Positions 24,861 through 33,986 of a stretch of DNA of 64,000 nt are shown here, piece after piece. Numbering within the stretch: the stretch's first letter is position 1; each line of letters opens with the position of its first letter. The position numbers and the translations under genes were made by a program. The notes under the pieces are model-generated. The model searched no databases, was not told the origin of the DNA, and saw nothing but the letters and a program-made list of their open reading frames with translations. Origin of the DNA: Streptomyces sp. MNU76 (GTDB lineage Bacteria > Actinomycetota > Actinomycetes > Streptomycetales > Streptomycetaceae); NCBI RefSeq assembly GCF_020982545.1, contig NZ_JAJKLK010000005.1, positions 1-64,000 of the forward strand, given 5' to 3'.

Positions 24861-27800
24861 TCACCCTCCGGCCGTACGAGCGCGGGCCGCGCGGAAGGTG
24901 ACGGCGTCCACAGCGTGTCCTCCGGACAGGGAGTCCAGCACCCCGAGCAGATCGAGACGGCCCAGCCAGAGCCTGGCCTCCTCCAGGGGCTGCTCGATCG
25001 CCGCCGCTACGTCGTCCAGGGGCACCCCTTGCCCCTCGTCGACGTACGACGTCCACATGCCGAGGAGTTGCTCATCGCGAGTGTCGAGTCCGGTCTGCTT
25101 CCAGTGCGCGGCGAGGTTCCCCGGTTTGTGGATGGCGTGGCGCACGGCGTCCAGTGAGCTGTCCAGGGTCGCGCCGTTGACCGAGACCTCGGTGATGGCC
25201 AGCTCGACCCAGGGAGCCCATCCACCGGTCACCCGGATCAGACTGCTTCGCTCGGTCCTCGACACGAACGGACATTCGGGCCAGGCGCGGAGGCTGTCCA
25301 CGGTCCACCGCTCGGGGTGCAGGAACCGTACCGGCAGTCGCGTCCCCTCGCGGGCCTCGTCCGCCAGTGCGCCCGTCGCGAGCGCGTCACCCAGCAGGAA
25401 CACCGAGCGGTTGCCTGTGTGCTTGCGGACAGCCGAGCGCACCGGAACGTCGGCCGCGGGTCCAGCGTGTTCCGCACACAGGTGCACCGCGGTGGCCAGT
25501 TCCTGTTTGCTCAGGCTGGACAGGTCGGCCACGAGGACGTAGTTGCGTCGCAGCCGCGCGGCGTCCCGAAGCGCCAAGCGCAGGTCATCGGGTGCCTTGA
25601 CCTTGCGCACCTCCACTCCGCGCGCCTCGGCGAAGGCCTCGGCCGCCCTGATCATCAAAGGCGGCCGATAGGACTCGGTCACTCCGATGAGGGTCACGCC
25701 GGGCTGGGCCGCCTCGTGCAGTTGTCCCTCGGTCAGAGGGCTGTATCGCTGGATACGGTCCTTGGGGTCCCGTCCCAGGAGTCGGCGCGCGGCGCGCGGG
25801 TCGTAGTCGTAGGGAAGGCTGAACTCCGTCTCCTTGAGCTCCAGTTCCAGTTCCTCGCGGGTTCCCAGCATGTTGACCACATTGGGGCTGCGCACCGCGA
25901 ACCGGGACCGGTCGCCGAGTTGGACGAGCAGACCCAGGCCCACCATTTCGGTGAGGTAGATCTCGACACGCTTCACCCCCAGGCCGTCGAAGCCCTGCGG
26001 CCAGGCCTCCCGAGCCAGGTCGAGCAGTTGCTCGGCGGTGTAGTCGCCCCGGTACTTGTCGGCGAGGCTGCGCAGGGCGATCACCAGGGTGAGGACCCGG
26101 TAGCGGTCCTCCAGGTTGATGGTGAAGCGCAGCCGCTCCGCCAGACGCCGCCGGACCGTCTCGGAAGCGGCGACGCCCTGGACGTCCTCCTCCGTGATCC
26201 GCATGGGCCGCTCGGGCTCCGGGTGCGCGCGCCCCTGGAGGGTCCGGATGAGCTCGCTGCAGAAGATCTGCACCAGATTGGCCTGGTAGTTGGTGATGGC
26301 GAGGATCCGCCACACCAGCTCGGGCCGGTCGAAGACGAAGCCCAGGGCGGCCATCGGCTCGGTCACCAGCCTGACCGCGGCGTGCGGCTTGAGTGGCCCC
26401 ACCAGGACGTCGGGGCCACCGTGGGCGGTGGAGACGTTCGACAGGTCGCCGAACCGCTGCACCTGGTGGAGGCCGGCGAACACCACCTTCAGGCGCCGGT
26501 TGGTCTGTTCCATGAGCTGCTGGAACCGCTTGACGTTCTGGAACGTCGACTCGCCGCCGCTGCGGAAGACACGGCGCGAGTCAGCGGTGAGGAAGGCGTC
26601 GGCCTCGTCCGCGAGGATCAGCAGTCGTCGGGACTCGTCCGCGTCCAGCCAGTCACGGATCCGCTTGGCCACCACGTCGGGGCCGCCACGTTCGGACATC
26701 TTCGCGTCGAAGACCCCACGCCTCTTGAGCCCTTCGGCCAGCAGCGACCAGATCTGCTCCGGCGGCTCGGCCTGGCCGATCTCGGCCTTGAGCAGGTCGA
26801 GATAGACGGCGACATTGGATTCCGACCGGCTGGGGAACAGCTCGGCCACCCGCTGGAGCAGTGCGGACTTGCCCAACTGCCGCCCGCCGTAGAGAAAGAG
26901 CCCCCCGTTGGGGTCCATGACCTCCCGGAGCTCGTCGTCGCGCCCGTAGAAGACCTCCGGCGGTACCAATCCGGCGACGAAGGGGGTGTACGGGTTGAAC
27001 GACGTCCACGGCAGGGTGATCCGCTGCAGGGATCGGAACGAGCGGGGAGCCCGGGCCACCATCCAGCCGAAGACGGCCGGGTCGATGACCAGTGCCTGCT
27101 GAGCACGTCCGGAGGCCGCCTCGACGAGCGCCTGCCGGCCGGCCAGGCCCAGCGGATGGAGGTACAGCACGATGTTCGCGTCGACATCGGCGTCCTCCAG
27201 GTGCGTCAGCGGACCGCCCGCACGCTGTTCCTCCCACACGAGCAGAATCGTGTACGACGTGGCACGGGATCCGAGGGCCGCGACGTAACCGGCGTCCTCC
27301 GCGACGGTCGCGCGGACCTTGAGCCGGCGGACGCCCTGGCCAGGGCGGTCGGAGTGGAGCTGCCCGGCGGGTTCCAGACCCAGCAGGCGCAGTACGCGCG
27401 GAATGTGCTGCTGCCATTCACTGCTGCGGCCCTTCTTGGTGCACAGCGCCTGCCAGGATTCGAGTGCCTGCGCCGCCGCGGCCGTGAGCCGCTCGCCGGA
27501 ATCATAGTTGTGGACCCACCACGAGGCATGGACGCCCTCGCCGCCGGGCCGGGGCATGCCGGGGCCTGTGAGCCCCGACACGAAATCGACGAGTTCGGTC
27601 GCATCGTGCTCGGGACGATCGGGGAGGCTGTGCCCCCCGATCGCCAGGGCCAGGAACTCCTGGGCGGTGACCGTGTCCCCCTCGTCGATGAGCGCCCGGA
27701 TGCGGTCGTGGTCGTTCTCCGTCAGAACACGTTCCCGATCGAGGCGCAGGCGCTCCAGGTCCTGGCGCAGTCGCCCGGTCGAGTCCTTGACCAGACCCGC

Positions 27801-30722
27801 GAGTTCCTGCACCAACCGGGCCAGCTGTTCGCGTGCGTACCGGTAGCGTCCGGCCTCGTCCCCGTCGGCGAACTCCTGGAGCCGGCCGGTCAGGTCACGT
27901 TCGACGTCCGGTGCCATCAGGTTGAGGGTGCGGATCTGGGCAAGGTGTCCGGCGGCCCGGCGGTGGTACTCGGCGGTGCGGTCGCGCCAGCCCTTCTCCG
28001 CCTCACGGCAGCGACGGGTCGCCTCATCGGCCCAGTCCTCCGGCAAGGACGCCAGGAGGGACGGGTTGCGCTCCACCCACGCGATCAGCCCTTTGGCGAG
28101 GTGCAGGTCTCCGGTTTCCACGTAGGTGCTCAGGGCGGCATCCGGTGACGCGGGCGCGAGGAGCGCGGCCATCGCCCGCGGGGTGCGCGGGTCGGCGAGG
28201 TCGGGTCGTCCCTCGATGTCCCTGGGAAGGTCCGGGGCGAGCAGCAGGCAGTCCGCGGACAGGGCGTGGTGGGACGGGGTGCGTTCCGCCGACGCCCCGG
28301 TGTCAGCGACGTACTGACCGACGAGCCACTCTCGCAGCAGGCCCAGCGTGGCTCCGCCCACGCCGGGCGGCGGACCGTACGACTCCAGCTGGTTGATGGC
28401 AGTGGCCAGCTGGGGCAGGTCGCTCCCGTGCGCGGCGCCACGGCTACGCATTGCTGTGGCCACCGCGTCGGCCTTGGCCAGCAGTTCACTCACGGACCGC
28501 ACTGCGGCGTGGAGCTGACGCAGTGCACCGGAATGGATGGCCTCCTTCGACTGCTTCGGCGTACGGAAGCGGCTGTCGGCCTCCTCGATGAGCCGATCCA
28601 CGTACTCCGGTCGCCGCATGTTCTCGCTCAGTACCGCCAGCGGGGCAGCGTCGCCGCCCTGGGACCAGTCGACCACCGCCTTGAGCGCCTTGTGGGGCGC
28701 GCCCGACGGGCCAGTCAGGTACTGCAGCACCCGGGAGGCCCGCTGGTACTTGATCTTCCGGCGGGGCAGGTCCTCCAGCAGAACGCGCGCCTCCTCACCA
28801 AGATCGCCCAGGGTGACGGTGTCCCCTGGGCCCGCCAGGTCACCGATGGCGCCGGGGACGAAGGTCCGGCAGTCCCGCACCGCCGTGACCAGCACGGTGA
28901 GCAGTTGCTGCCAAGGCTCGGACAGTCCGGAAGGCGTAGCGAAGTCGCTGACCAGGACATGCGGCCAGCCTGCGGTGAGGCCGGCCCTCAGCGCGGCGAC
29001 CGTGGCCACGATCGCCGCCTCCCTGTCCTCGGCGACGCGCTCCGGCGTGATGTCGTAGTCGATCTGCACCTGGGTGGCCTCGTCGCTGCCGACACAGCCG
29101 AAGGCCGCGGCGGCGAAGGCCAGCGCCTGGGCGCGTGGTTCCGGCTCCTGGGACGCGGCCGTCATCCAGTACGCGTGCGACAGCTGCCCTGTACTGATCA
29201 ACCGCGCCACCGGCGAGTCCTGGCTGGTCTCCCAGGGAGCCGCAGGATCCCAGTCCGCGTGGTCCATGCCGACAGGCCACGGCACATCCGCGGTCTGCGG
29301 GCCGGGCGGAGCGACGTCCGCAGCCGTCGACGGGGCGTCCTCCGGGGCCGCAGGCGGCTGCGGGGAGGTGTCCTCCGCGGCAGTCTCCGGTGAGGACGGG
29401 ACGGCGGGGGCTGCCGCGGAGGACACCTGCGGCACGGCCTCCGGCGTGGCCGCGGGCTCCACGGCCACAGTCGGGCTCGCGTCGGTCGGGCCGGTGTCGG
29501 TCTCCCCGGCGACGGTCACCTCGTCCGGACCGAGGGCATCGGGCTCCTCGGCGGCGGCTTCATCGCTGGGCGCCTCACCGGATTCAGCGGCCGGAGCGCC
29601 GGGCCCGTCGGGCGCGGAGATCTGGGAGGGAGCTGCCACAAGGACTGCGTCCGCCGACGTGTCCGGTCTCGTCACCGGGCGGGCTTCGGCCTCCCCATCA
29701 GCCGGCTCCGCGACCGAGGCTTTCTCCTCGCCCCGACCGCTCTCCAAGTCGGCGATCTGCACCGCGAGTTGCTCCAGCGCCTGCTCCAGATGCGCGGCGA
29801 CAGCGGCGTCCGACACGGCGACCATCGTCTGCAGCTGGGCCTCTCGCTGACGCAGTTCGTCCAGCCGACGCTCGCGCGCCTGCGAGGCCTCGACCTGCAG
29901 ACGGTCGAACTCGGCCTCCAGCTCTTCATGTCCGGAGTCCGAGCCCCAGGCCCCACCCACCTCAGCCACACTCCCTGCCAGCAGCGCGCGCAACCGCCGC
30001 CAGTCGGCCACCGCGTCGGCCGTCCACGCCTGCGTCGCCAGGTGGCGCCCCTCGCTCATCAGCTGGGCCGTCTCGCGCAGCGCTCGCGCCAACTCTGTAC
30101 CGAGGGAGCGCAGTTGGGCGGCGGAGTCCCGAAGCGCACGCAACTGCCCGTCATCAGGGATCCGGGAGTCCTGTTGCTCTGGCGACGTCATCGTGGCAGT
30201 TTCCGCTTTCTGGTCGGACTCGGCGGGCGGGGCGGGAACGCTCAGCGCGGGACCGATGTCCCGGGCATCGGGCGGCGGCTCACTGTCCGCCGCTCTGAAG
30301 TACACCTGCGGACGGCGCGTGACGAGAACGGCGGCAGGCAGGTTCTTGAACACCGGGTTCGACAGGCCGAGCACGACGCAGTGCGCGAACTCCGGTTCAA
30401 GCACGGTCAGCATCGTGAACAGTTGTTCCTCGGACGGCTCGGCCACCACCTCTTCAGGGAAGCCGTACTCCGCCCGCAGCGCCCTGGCCGCGGTGACCAG
30501 CGCACACTGTGCGGTGTCAGTCAGCTGGGATTCCCGCGCCCTGGTCAGCCACACTCGCGCCGACTGGGCCTCCTTGCGTGTGACCGGCGGCCCCGCCCCC
30601 ACGGTCTTTCCGTGCACACACCTTCGCTGGCGCAGGCACGCGTGTCGCGTCAGTAATCGCCGCATGCGGACGTCGTCCAGGGACAACGACCACGTGCGGA
30701 ACCCAAGTCCCCACCCCTCCAT
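24861..30722 (-). CDS. Giant 1953-residue P-loop (STAND-like) NTPase, putative conflict-system sensor
   Basis: Very large protein of unknown family. Visible parts: an N-terminal region with Cys/Arg-rich start (1-60) and an alpha-helical domain; a coiled-coil (about 190-330, Glu/Gln/Arg/Leu heptads); an Ala/Pro/Glu-rich linker (about 330-485); a long helical region (about 486-1160); an alpha/beta segment (TILLVWEEQR, ALVIDPAVF) just before the ATPase; and an AAA/STAND NTPase with FYGRDDEL (1258-1265), Walker A GGRQLGKS (1279-1286) and Walker B ILADEADAF (D1372, E1373). A winged-helix-like region (about 1430-1640), an alpha/beta region (VLVADLSSL, VFLLGDAL) and a final helical or wHTH segment follow. 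It is co-transcribed with the HEPN-like gene and divergent from tldD. A sensor for phage or other invaders is the most likely role. The start at 30722 is the first ATG; a later start is possible. Confidence 0.65.
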   Translation of the reverse strand: MEGWGLGFRTWSLSLDDVRMRRLLTRHACLRQRRCVHGKTVGAGPPVTRKEAQSARVWLTRARESQLTDTAQCALVTAARALRAEYGFPEEVVAEPSEEQLFTMLTVLEPEFAHCVVLGLSNPVFKNLPAAVLVTRRPQVYFRAADSEPPPDARDIGPALSVPAPPAESDQKAETATMTSPEQQDSRIPDDGQLRALRDSAAQLRSLGTELARALRETAQLMSEGRHLATQAWTADAVADWRRLRALLAGSVAEVGGAWGSDSGHEELEAEFDRLQVEASQARERRLDELRQREAQLQTMVAVSDAAVAAHLEQALEQLAVQIADLESGRGEEKASVAEPADGEAEARPVTRPDTSADAVLVAAPSQISAPDGPGAPAAESGEAPSDEAAAEEPDALGPDEVTVAGETDTGPTDASPTVAVEPAATPEAVPQVSSAAAPAVPSSPETAAEDTSPQPPAAPEDAPSTAADVAPPGPQTADVPWPVGMDHADWDPAAPWETSQDSPVARLISTGQLSHAYWMTAASQEPEPRAQALAFAAAAFGCVGSDEATQVQIDYDITPERVAEDREAAIVATVAALRAGLTAGWPHVLVSDFATPSGLSEPWQQLLTVLVTAVRDCRTFVPGAIGDLAGPGDTVTLGDLGEEARVLLEDLPRRKIKYQRASRVLQYLTGPSGAPHKALKAVVDWSQGGDAAPLAVLSENMRRPEYVDRLIEEADSRFRTPKQSKEAIHSGALRQLHAAVRSVSELLAKADAVATAMRSRGAAHGSDLPQLATAINQLESYGPPPGVGGATLGLLREWLVGQYVADTGASAERTPSHHALSADCLLLAPDLPRDIEGRPDLADPRTPRAMAALLAPASPDAALSTYVETGDLHLAKGLIAWVERNPSLLASLPEDWADEATRRCREAEKGWRDRTAEYHRRAAGHLAQIRTLNLMAPDVERDLTGRLQEFADGDEAGRYRYAREQLARLVQELAGLVKDSTGRLRQDLERLRLDRERVLTENDHDRIRALIDEGDTVTAQEFLALAIGGHSLPDRPEHDATELVDFVSGLTGPGMPRPGGEGVHASWWVHNYDSGERLTAAAAQALESWQALCTKKGRSSEWQQHIPRVLRLLGLEPAGQLHSDRPGQGVRRLKVRATVAEDAGYVAALGSRATSYTILLVWEEQRAGGPLTHLEDADVDANIVLYLHPLGLAGRQALVEAASGRAQQALVIDPAVFGWMVARAPRSFRSLQRITLPWTSFNPYTPFVAGLVPPEVFYGRDDELREVMDPNGGLFLYGGRQLGKSALLQRVAELFPSRSESNVAVYLDLLKAEIGQAEPPEQIWSLLAEGLKRRGVFDAKMSERGGPDVVAKRIRDWLDADESRRLLILADEADAFLTADSRRVFRSGGESTFQNVKRFQQLMEQTNRRLKVVFAGLHQVQRFGDLSNVSTAHGGPDVLVGPLKPHAAVRLVTEPMAALGFVFDRPELVWRILAITNYQANLVQIFCSELIRTLQGRAHPEPERPMRITEEDVQGVAASETVRRRLAERLRFTINLEDRYRVLTLVIALRSLADKYRGDYTAEQLLDLAREAWPQGFDGLGVKRVEIYLTEMVGLGLLVQLGDRSRFAVRSPNVVNMLGTREELELELKETEFSLPYDYDPRAARRLLGRDPKDRIQRYSPLTEGQLHEAAQPGVTLIGVTESYRPPLMIRAAEAFAEARGVEVRKVKAPDDLRLALRDAARLRRNYVLVADLSSLSKQELATAVHLCAEHAGPAADVPVRSAVRKHTGNRSVFLLGDALATGALADEAREGTRLPVRFLHPERWTVDSLRAWPECPFVSRTERSSLIRVTGGWAPWVELAITEVSVNGATLDSSLDAVRHAIHKPGNLAAHWKQTGLDTRDEQLLGMWTSYVDEGQGVPLDDVAAAIEQPLEEARLWLGRLDLLGVLDSLSGGHAVDAVTFRAARARTAGG

Positions 30723-30840
30723 GCCCAGATATTGCCATGAGCATCTGACAGTCCGTGAGGCAACCGCGCATCAGATATGACCGACGCGCGCCAGAGGGCG
30801 CGAGATCACCGGCCGATCGGGAAACAGACGCGGTCATCCG

Positions 30841-30867
30841 CCGAAGTGGCGCATCATTGCACTTCGG
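30841..30867. promoter_or_regulatory. Inverted repeat CCGAAGTG-N11-CACTTCGG between the giant NTPase gene and tldD
   Basis: A perfect 8-bp inverted repeat with an 11-bp spacer in the 204-bp divergent gap, 60 bp before the tldD start. It may be an operator for tldD or for the giant gene. Confidence 0.45.
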
Positions 30868-30926
30868 TGCGCCCGCTTCGGCGCGGGTGTGCCTGCCCAA
30901 CGGGGTCGAAGAGGAGGAGGGCCATC

Positions 30927-32450
30927 GTGCCCCATGAGATTGACGCGACGTTTCTCGCACTGCCCCTGCGCGCCCTCGCCGACGCCGCGCTCGCCCGCGC
31001 CCGTGCCCTCGGCGCCGATCACGCCGACTTCCGGTTCGAGCGGGTGCGCAGCGCGTCCTGGCGGCTCAGGGACGCGAAGCCGGCCGGGTCGTCGGACACG
31101 ACCGACCTCGGGTACGCGGTGCGGGTGGTGCACGGCGGGACCTGGGGGTTCGCGTCCGGGGTGGACCTGACGATGGACGCCGCCGCCAAGGTCGCCTCGC
31201 AGGCCGTGGCCATGGCCAAGCTCTCCGCGCAGGTCATCAAGGCCGCCGGGTCCGACGAGCGGGTGGAACTCGCCGACGAGCCGGTGCACGCGGACAAGAC
31301 CTGGATCTCCTCCTACGAGATCGACCCGTTCACCGTCCCCGACGAGGAGAAGACCGCGCTGCTCACGCAGTGGAGCACGCGGCTGCTGGCGGCCGACGGG
31401 GTCAACCACGTCGACGCCTCGCTGCTCACCGTCCACGAGAACAAGTTCTACGCGGACACCGCCGGGACCGTCACCACCCAGCAGCGGGTACGGCTGCACC
31501 CGTCGCTGACCGCCGTGTCGGTGGACGAGTCCAGCGGTGAGTTCGACTCGATGCGGACGCTGGCACCGCCGGTCGGGCGCGGCTGGGAGTACCTCACGGG
31601 CACCGGCTGGGACTGGGACGACGAGCTGGCGCGCATCCCGGAGCTGCTGGCCGAGAAGATGCGGGCACCGAGCGTCGAGGCGGGCGTGTACGACCTGGTC
31701 GTCGATCCGTCGAACCTGTGGCTGACCATCCACGAGTCCATCGGCCACGCCACCGAGCTGGACCGCGCGCTCGGCTACGAGGCCGCGTACGCCGGCACGT
31801 CCTTCGCCACCTTCGACAAGCTCGACAAGCTCCGGTACGGCTCCGAGCTGATGAACGTCACCGGTGACCGCACCGCCGAGCACGGTCTGGCGACCATCGG
31901 GTACGACGACGAGGGCGTGGCGGGCCAGAGCTGGGACCTCGTCCGCGACGGCACCCTGGTCGGCTACCAACTCGACCGCCGCATCGCGAAGTTGACGGGC
32001 CTCGGCCGCTCCAACGGCTGTGCGTACGCCGACTCCCCCGGGCACGTTCCGGTGCAGCGCATGGCCAATGTGTCGCTGAAGCCCGATCCGGCCGGGATGT
32101 CGACGGAGGATCTGATCGGCGGGGTCGACCGGGGCGTGTACGTCGTCGGGGACCGGTCGTGGTCCATCGACATGCAGCGGTACAACTTCCAGTTCACCGG
32201 GCAGCGGTTCTTCAAGATCGAGAACGGGCGGATCACCGGGCAGCTGCGGGACGTCGCCTACCAGGCGACGACGACCGACTTCTGGGGATCCATGGCGGCC
32301 GTCGGCGGGCCGGGGACCTATGTCCTGGGCGGCGCGTTCAACTGCGGGAAGGCCCAGCCGGGTCAGGTCGCCGCGGTGTCCCACGGCTGCCCGTCGGCCC
32401 TCTTCAAGGGCGTCAACATTCTGAACACCACGCAGGAGGCCGGTCGATGA
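30927..32450 (+). CDS. tldD: TldD metalloprotease subunit
   Basis: A 507-residue TldD homologue. The HExxxH zinc motif is present as HESIGH (H269, E270, H274), in a conserved stretch that follows VVDPSNLWLTI. TldD and TldE/PmbA form a heterodimer that degrades unfolded peptides and matures some ribosomally made peptides. The gene for the partner follows, and the two were probably ATGA-coupled before the 86-bp insertion described below. GAGGAGGAGG at 30911-30920 precedes the GTG. The 204 bp upstream separate it from the giant NTPase operon on the other strand. Confidence 0.96.
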   Translation: MPHEIDATFLALPLRALADAALARARALGADHADFRFERVRSASWRLRDAKPAGSSDTTDLGYAVRVVHGGTWGFASGVDLTMDAAAKVASQAVAMAKLSAQVIKAAGSDERVELADEPVHADKTWISSYEIDPFTVPDEEKTALLTQWSTRLLAADGVNHVDASLLTVHENKFYADTAGTVTTQQRVRLHPSLTAVSVDESSGEFDSMRTLAPPVGRGWEYLTGTGWDWDDELARIPELLAEKMRAPSVEAGVYDLVVDPSNLWLTIHESIGHATELDRALGYEAAYAGTSFATFDKLDKLRYGSELMNVTGDRTAEHGLATIGYDDEGVAGQSWDLVRDGTLVGYQLDRRIAKLTGLGRSNGCAYADSPGHVPVQRMANVSLKPDPAGMSTEDLIGGVDRGVYVVGDRSWSIDMQRYNFQFTGQRFFKIENGRITGQLRDVAYQATTTDFWGSMAAVGGPGTYVLGGAFNCGKAQPGQVAAVSHGCPSALFKGVNILNTTQEAGR

Positions 32451-32542
32451 GCGCGCACCACGGGATCTGCCGGGGGTCCGGGGGTCGTCCCCCGGGCGAG
32501 CACAGCCTGAACACCACGCAGGAGGCCGGTCGATGAGCGCGC
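32421..32542 (+). repeat. 36-bp direct duplication at the tldD-pmbA junction with a 50-bp insert
   Basis: A 36-bp sequence beginning CTGAACACCACGCAGGAGGC is present at 32421-32456 and again at 32507-32542. The copies contain the last codons and stop of tldD, the ribosome site GGAGG and the ATGA start signal of pmbA. Between them are 50 bp including the stem CCGGGGG-TCGT-CCCCCGG. Insertion with target duplication, or tandem duplication with expansion, would both explain it. Confidence 0.9.
32447..32536 (+). CDS. 29-residue ORF created by the duplication
   Basis: From the ATG in copy 1 a 29-codon frame runs (MSAHHGICRG...TTQEAGR) to the TGA that overlaps the pmbA start in copy 2 (ATGA). So tldD, this mini-ORF and pmbA are each linked by an ATGA overlap. 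The last residues, LNTTQEAGR, repeat the C-terminus of TldD. No function beyond restoring translational coupling is expected. Confidence 0.5.
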   Translation: MSAHHGICRGSGGRPPGEHSLNTTQEAGR

Positions 32543-33936
32543 GCAACGGCAAGGCGCACAAGCCGCACGAGATCGTCGAGCGGGCCCTGGGCCTCTCCCG
32601 GGCCGACGGCTGTGTGGTGATCGCCGACGAGTACTCGACGGCGAACCTCCGCTGGGCCGGCAACGCGCTGACCACGAACGGGGTCACCCGGGGCCGGTCG
32701 GTGACCGTCGTCGCCACCGTCGACGGCAAGGAGGGCACCGCCTCCGGCGTCGTGTCGCGGGCCGCCGTCACCGCCGAGGAGCTGGAGCCGCTGGTGCGGG
32801 CCGCCGAGGCCGCCGCACGCGGCGCCGGTCCGGCCGAGGACGCCCAGCCGCTGGTCACGGGGGTGCCGCACTCCCCCGACTTCACCGACGCGCCCGCCGA
32901 GACCTCCTCCGCCGTGTTCGCCGACTTCGCGCCGGCCCTCGGCGAGTCCTTCGCACGCGCGCGGGCGGGCGGGCGTGAGCTGTACGGCTTCGCCAACCAC
33001 GAGCTGGTGTCGAGCTATCTCGGCACGTCCACCGGGCTGCGGCTGCGCCACGACCAGCCGAACGGGACGCTGGAGCTGAACGCCAAGTCCCCGGACCGCA
33101 AGCGTTCCGCCTGGGCGGGGCGTTCCACCCGGGACTTCAAGGACGTCGACCCGGCGGCCCTGGACGCGGAGCTGGCCGTACGCCTGGGCTGGGCCGAGCG
33201 GCGGGTGCCGCTGCCCGCCGGACGGTACGAGACGCTGCTGCCGCCGACCGCCGTGGCCGACCTGCTGATCTACCAGATGTGGTCGGCGTCGGCGCGGGAC
33301 GCGGCGGAGGGCCGGACGGTGTTCAGCAAGCACGGCGGCGGCACCCGGATCGGCGAGCGGCTGACCGAACTGCCGCTGACCCTGCGCAGCGACCCCGACG
33401 AGCCGGGCCTGGAGACCGCGCCCTTCGTACTGGCCCACTCCTCCGGCGGCGACAGCTCGGTGTTCGACAACGGGCTGCCGCTGAAGGCGACCGAGTGGAT
33501 CAGCGGCGGCGAGATCGCGCACCTGCCGACGACCCGGCACAGCGCGGGTCTGACGGGGCTGCCGGTGGTGCCGACGATCGGCAACCTGATCCTGGACGGC
33601 GGCGCGGACCGCTCCCTGGAGGAGATGGTCGCGGACACCGAGCGCGGGCTGCTGCTGACCTGCCTCTGGTACATCCGCGAGGTCGACCCGGCCACGCTGC
33701 TGCTGACCGGGCTGACCCGGGACGGCGTCTACCTCGTGGAGAACGGCGAGGTCACGGGCGAGGTCAACAACTTCCGGTTCAACGAGTCGCCGGTGGACCT
33801 GCTCGGCCGGGCCACGGAGGCCGGGCGCACGGAGAAGACGCTGCCGCGCGAGTGGAGCGACTACTTCACCAGGGCCGCGATGCCCGCCCTGCGGGTGCCG
33901 GATTTCAATATGAGTTCTGTCAGCCAGGGCGTATAA
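32533..33936 (+). CDS. pmbA: TldE/PmbA metalloprotease partner
   Basis: A 467-residue homologue of PmbA/TldE, the non-zinc subunit of the TldD-TldE protease. Family hallmarks are the [13 protein letters not shown] segment, the [23 protein letters not shown] C-terminal part, and NNFRFNESP near the end. It lacks HExxxH, as expected for TldE. It starts at the ATG of copy 2 of the duplication, with GGAGG 8 nt upstream. Because each copy holds a ribosome site, pmbA could also be translated from ribosomes finishing the mini-ORF. Confidence 0.95.
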   Translation: MSARNGKAHKPHEIVERALGLSRADGCVVIADEYSTANLRWAGNALTTNGVTRGRSVTVVATVDGKEGTASGVVSRAAVTAEELEPLVRAAEAAARGAGPAEDAQPLVTGVPHSPDFTDAPAETSSAVFADFAPALGESFARARAGGRELYGFANHELVSSYLGTSTGLRLRHDQPNGTLELNAKSPDRKRSAWAGRSTRDFKDVDPAALDAELAVRLGWAERRVPLPAGRYETLLPPTAVADLLIYQMWSASARDAAEGRTVFSKHGGGTRIGERLTELPLTLRSDPDEPGLETAPFVLAHSSGGDSSVFDNGLPLKATEWISGGEIAHLPTTRHSAGLTGLPVVPTIGNLILDGGADRSLEEMVADTERGLLLTCLWYIREVDPATLLLTGLTRDGVYLVENGEVTGEVNNFRFNESPVDLLGRATEAGRTEKTLPREWSDYFTRAAMPALRVPDFNMSSVSQGV

Positions 33937-33986
33937 CCTCGTACCTGATCCACCTGGTGCGACCCACTCGAGGAGACACGAGAACC

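Noticed and set aside
25317..28148. 943-codon plus-strand frame opposite the giant NTPase
   Set aside because: No motif; the minus strand has Walker A and B and a ribosome site for the next gene.
23361..30722. BREX/Pgl, Dnd/Ssp or Wadjet assignment for the island
   Set aside because: No PglX methylase, PglZ phosphatase, DndC-like or SMC-like sequence; only two genes.
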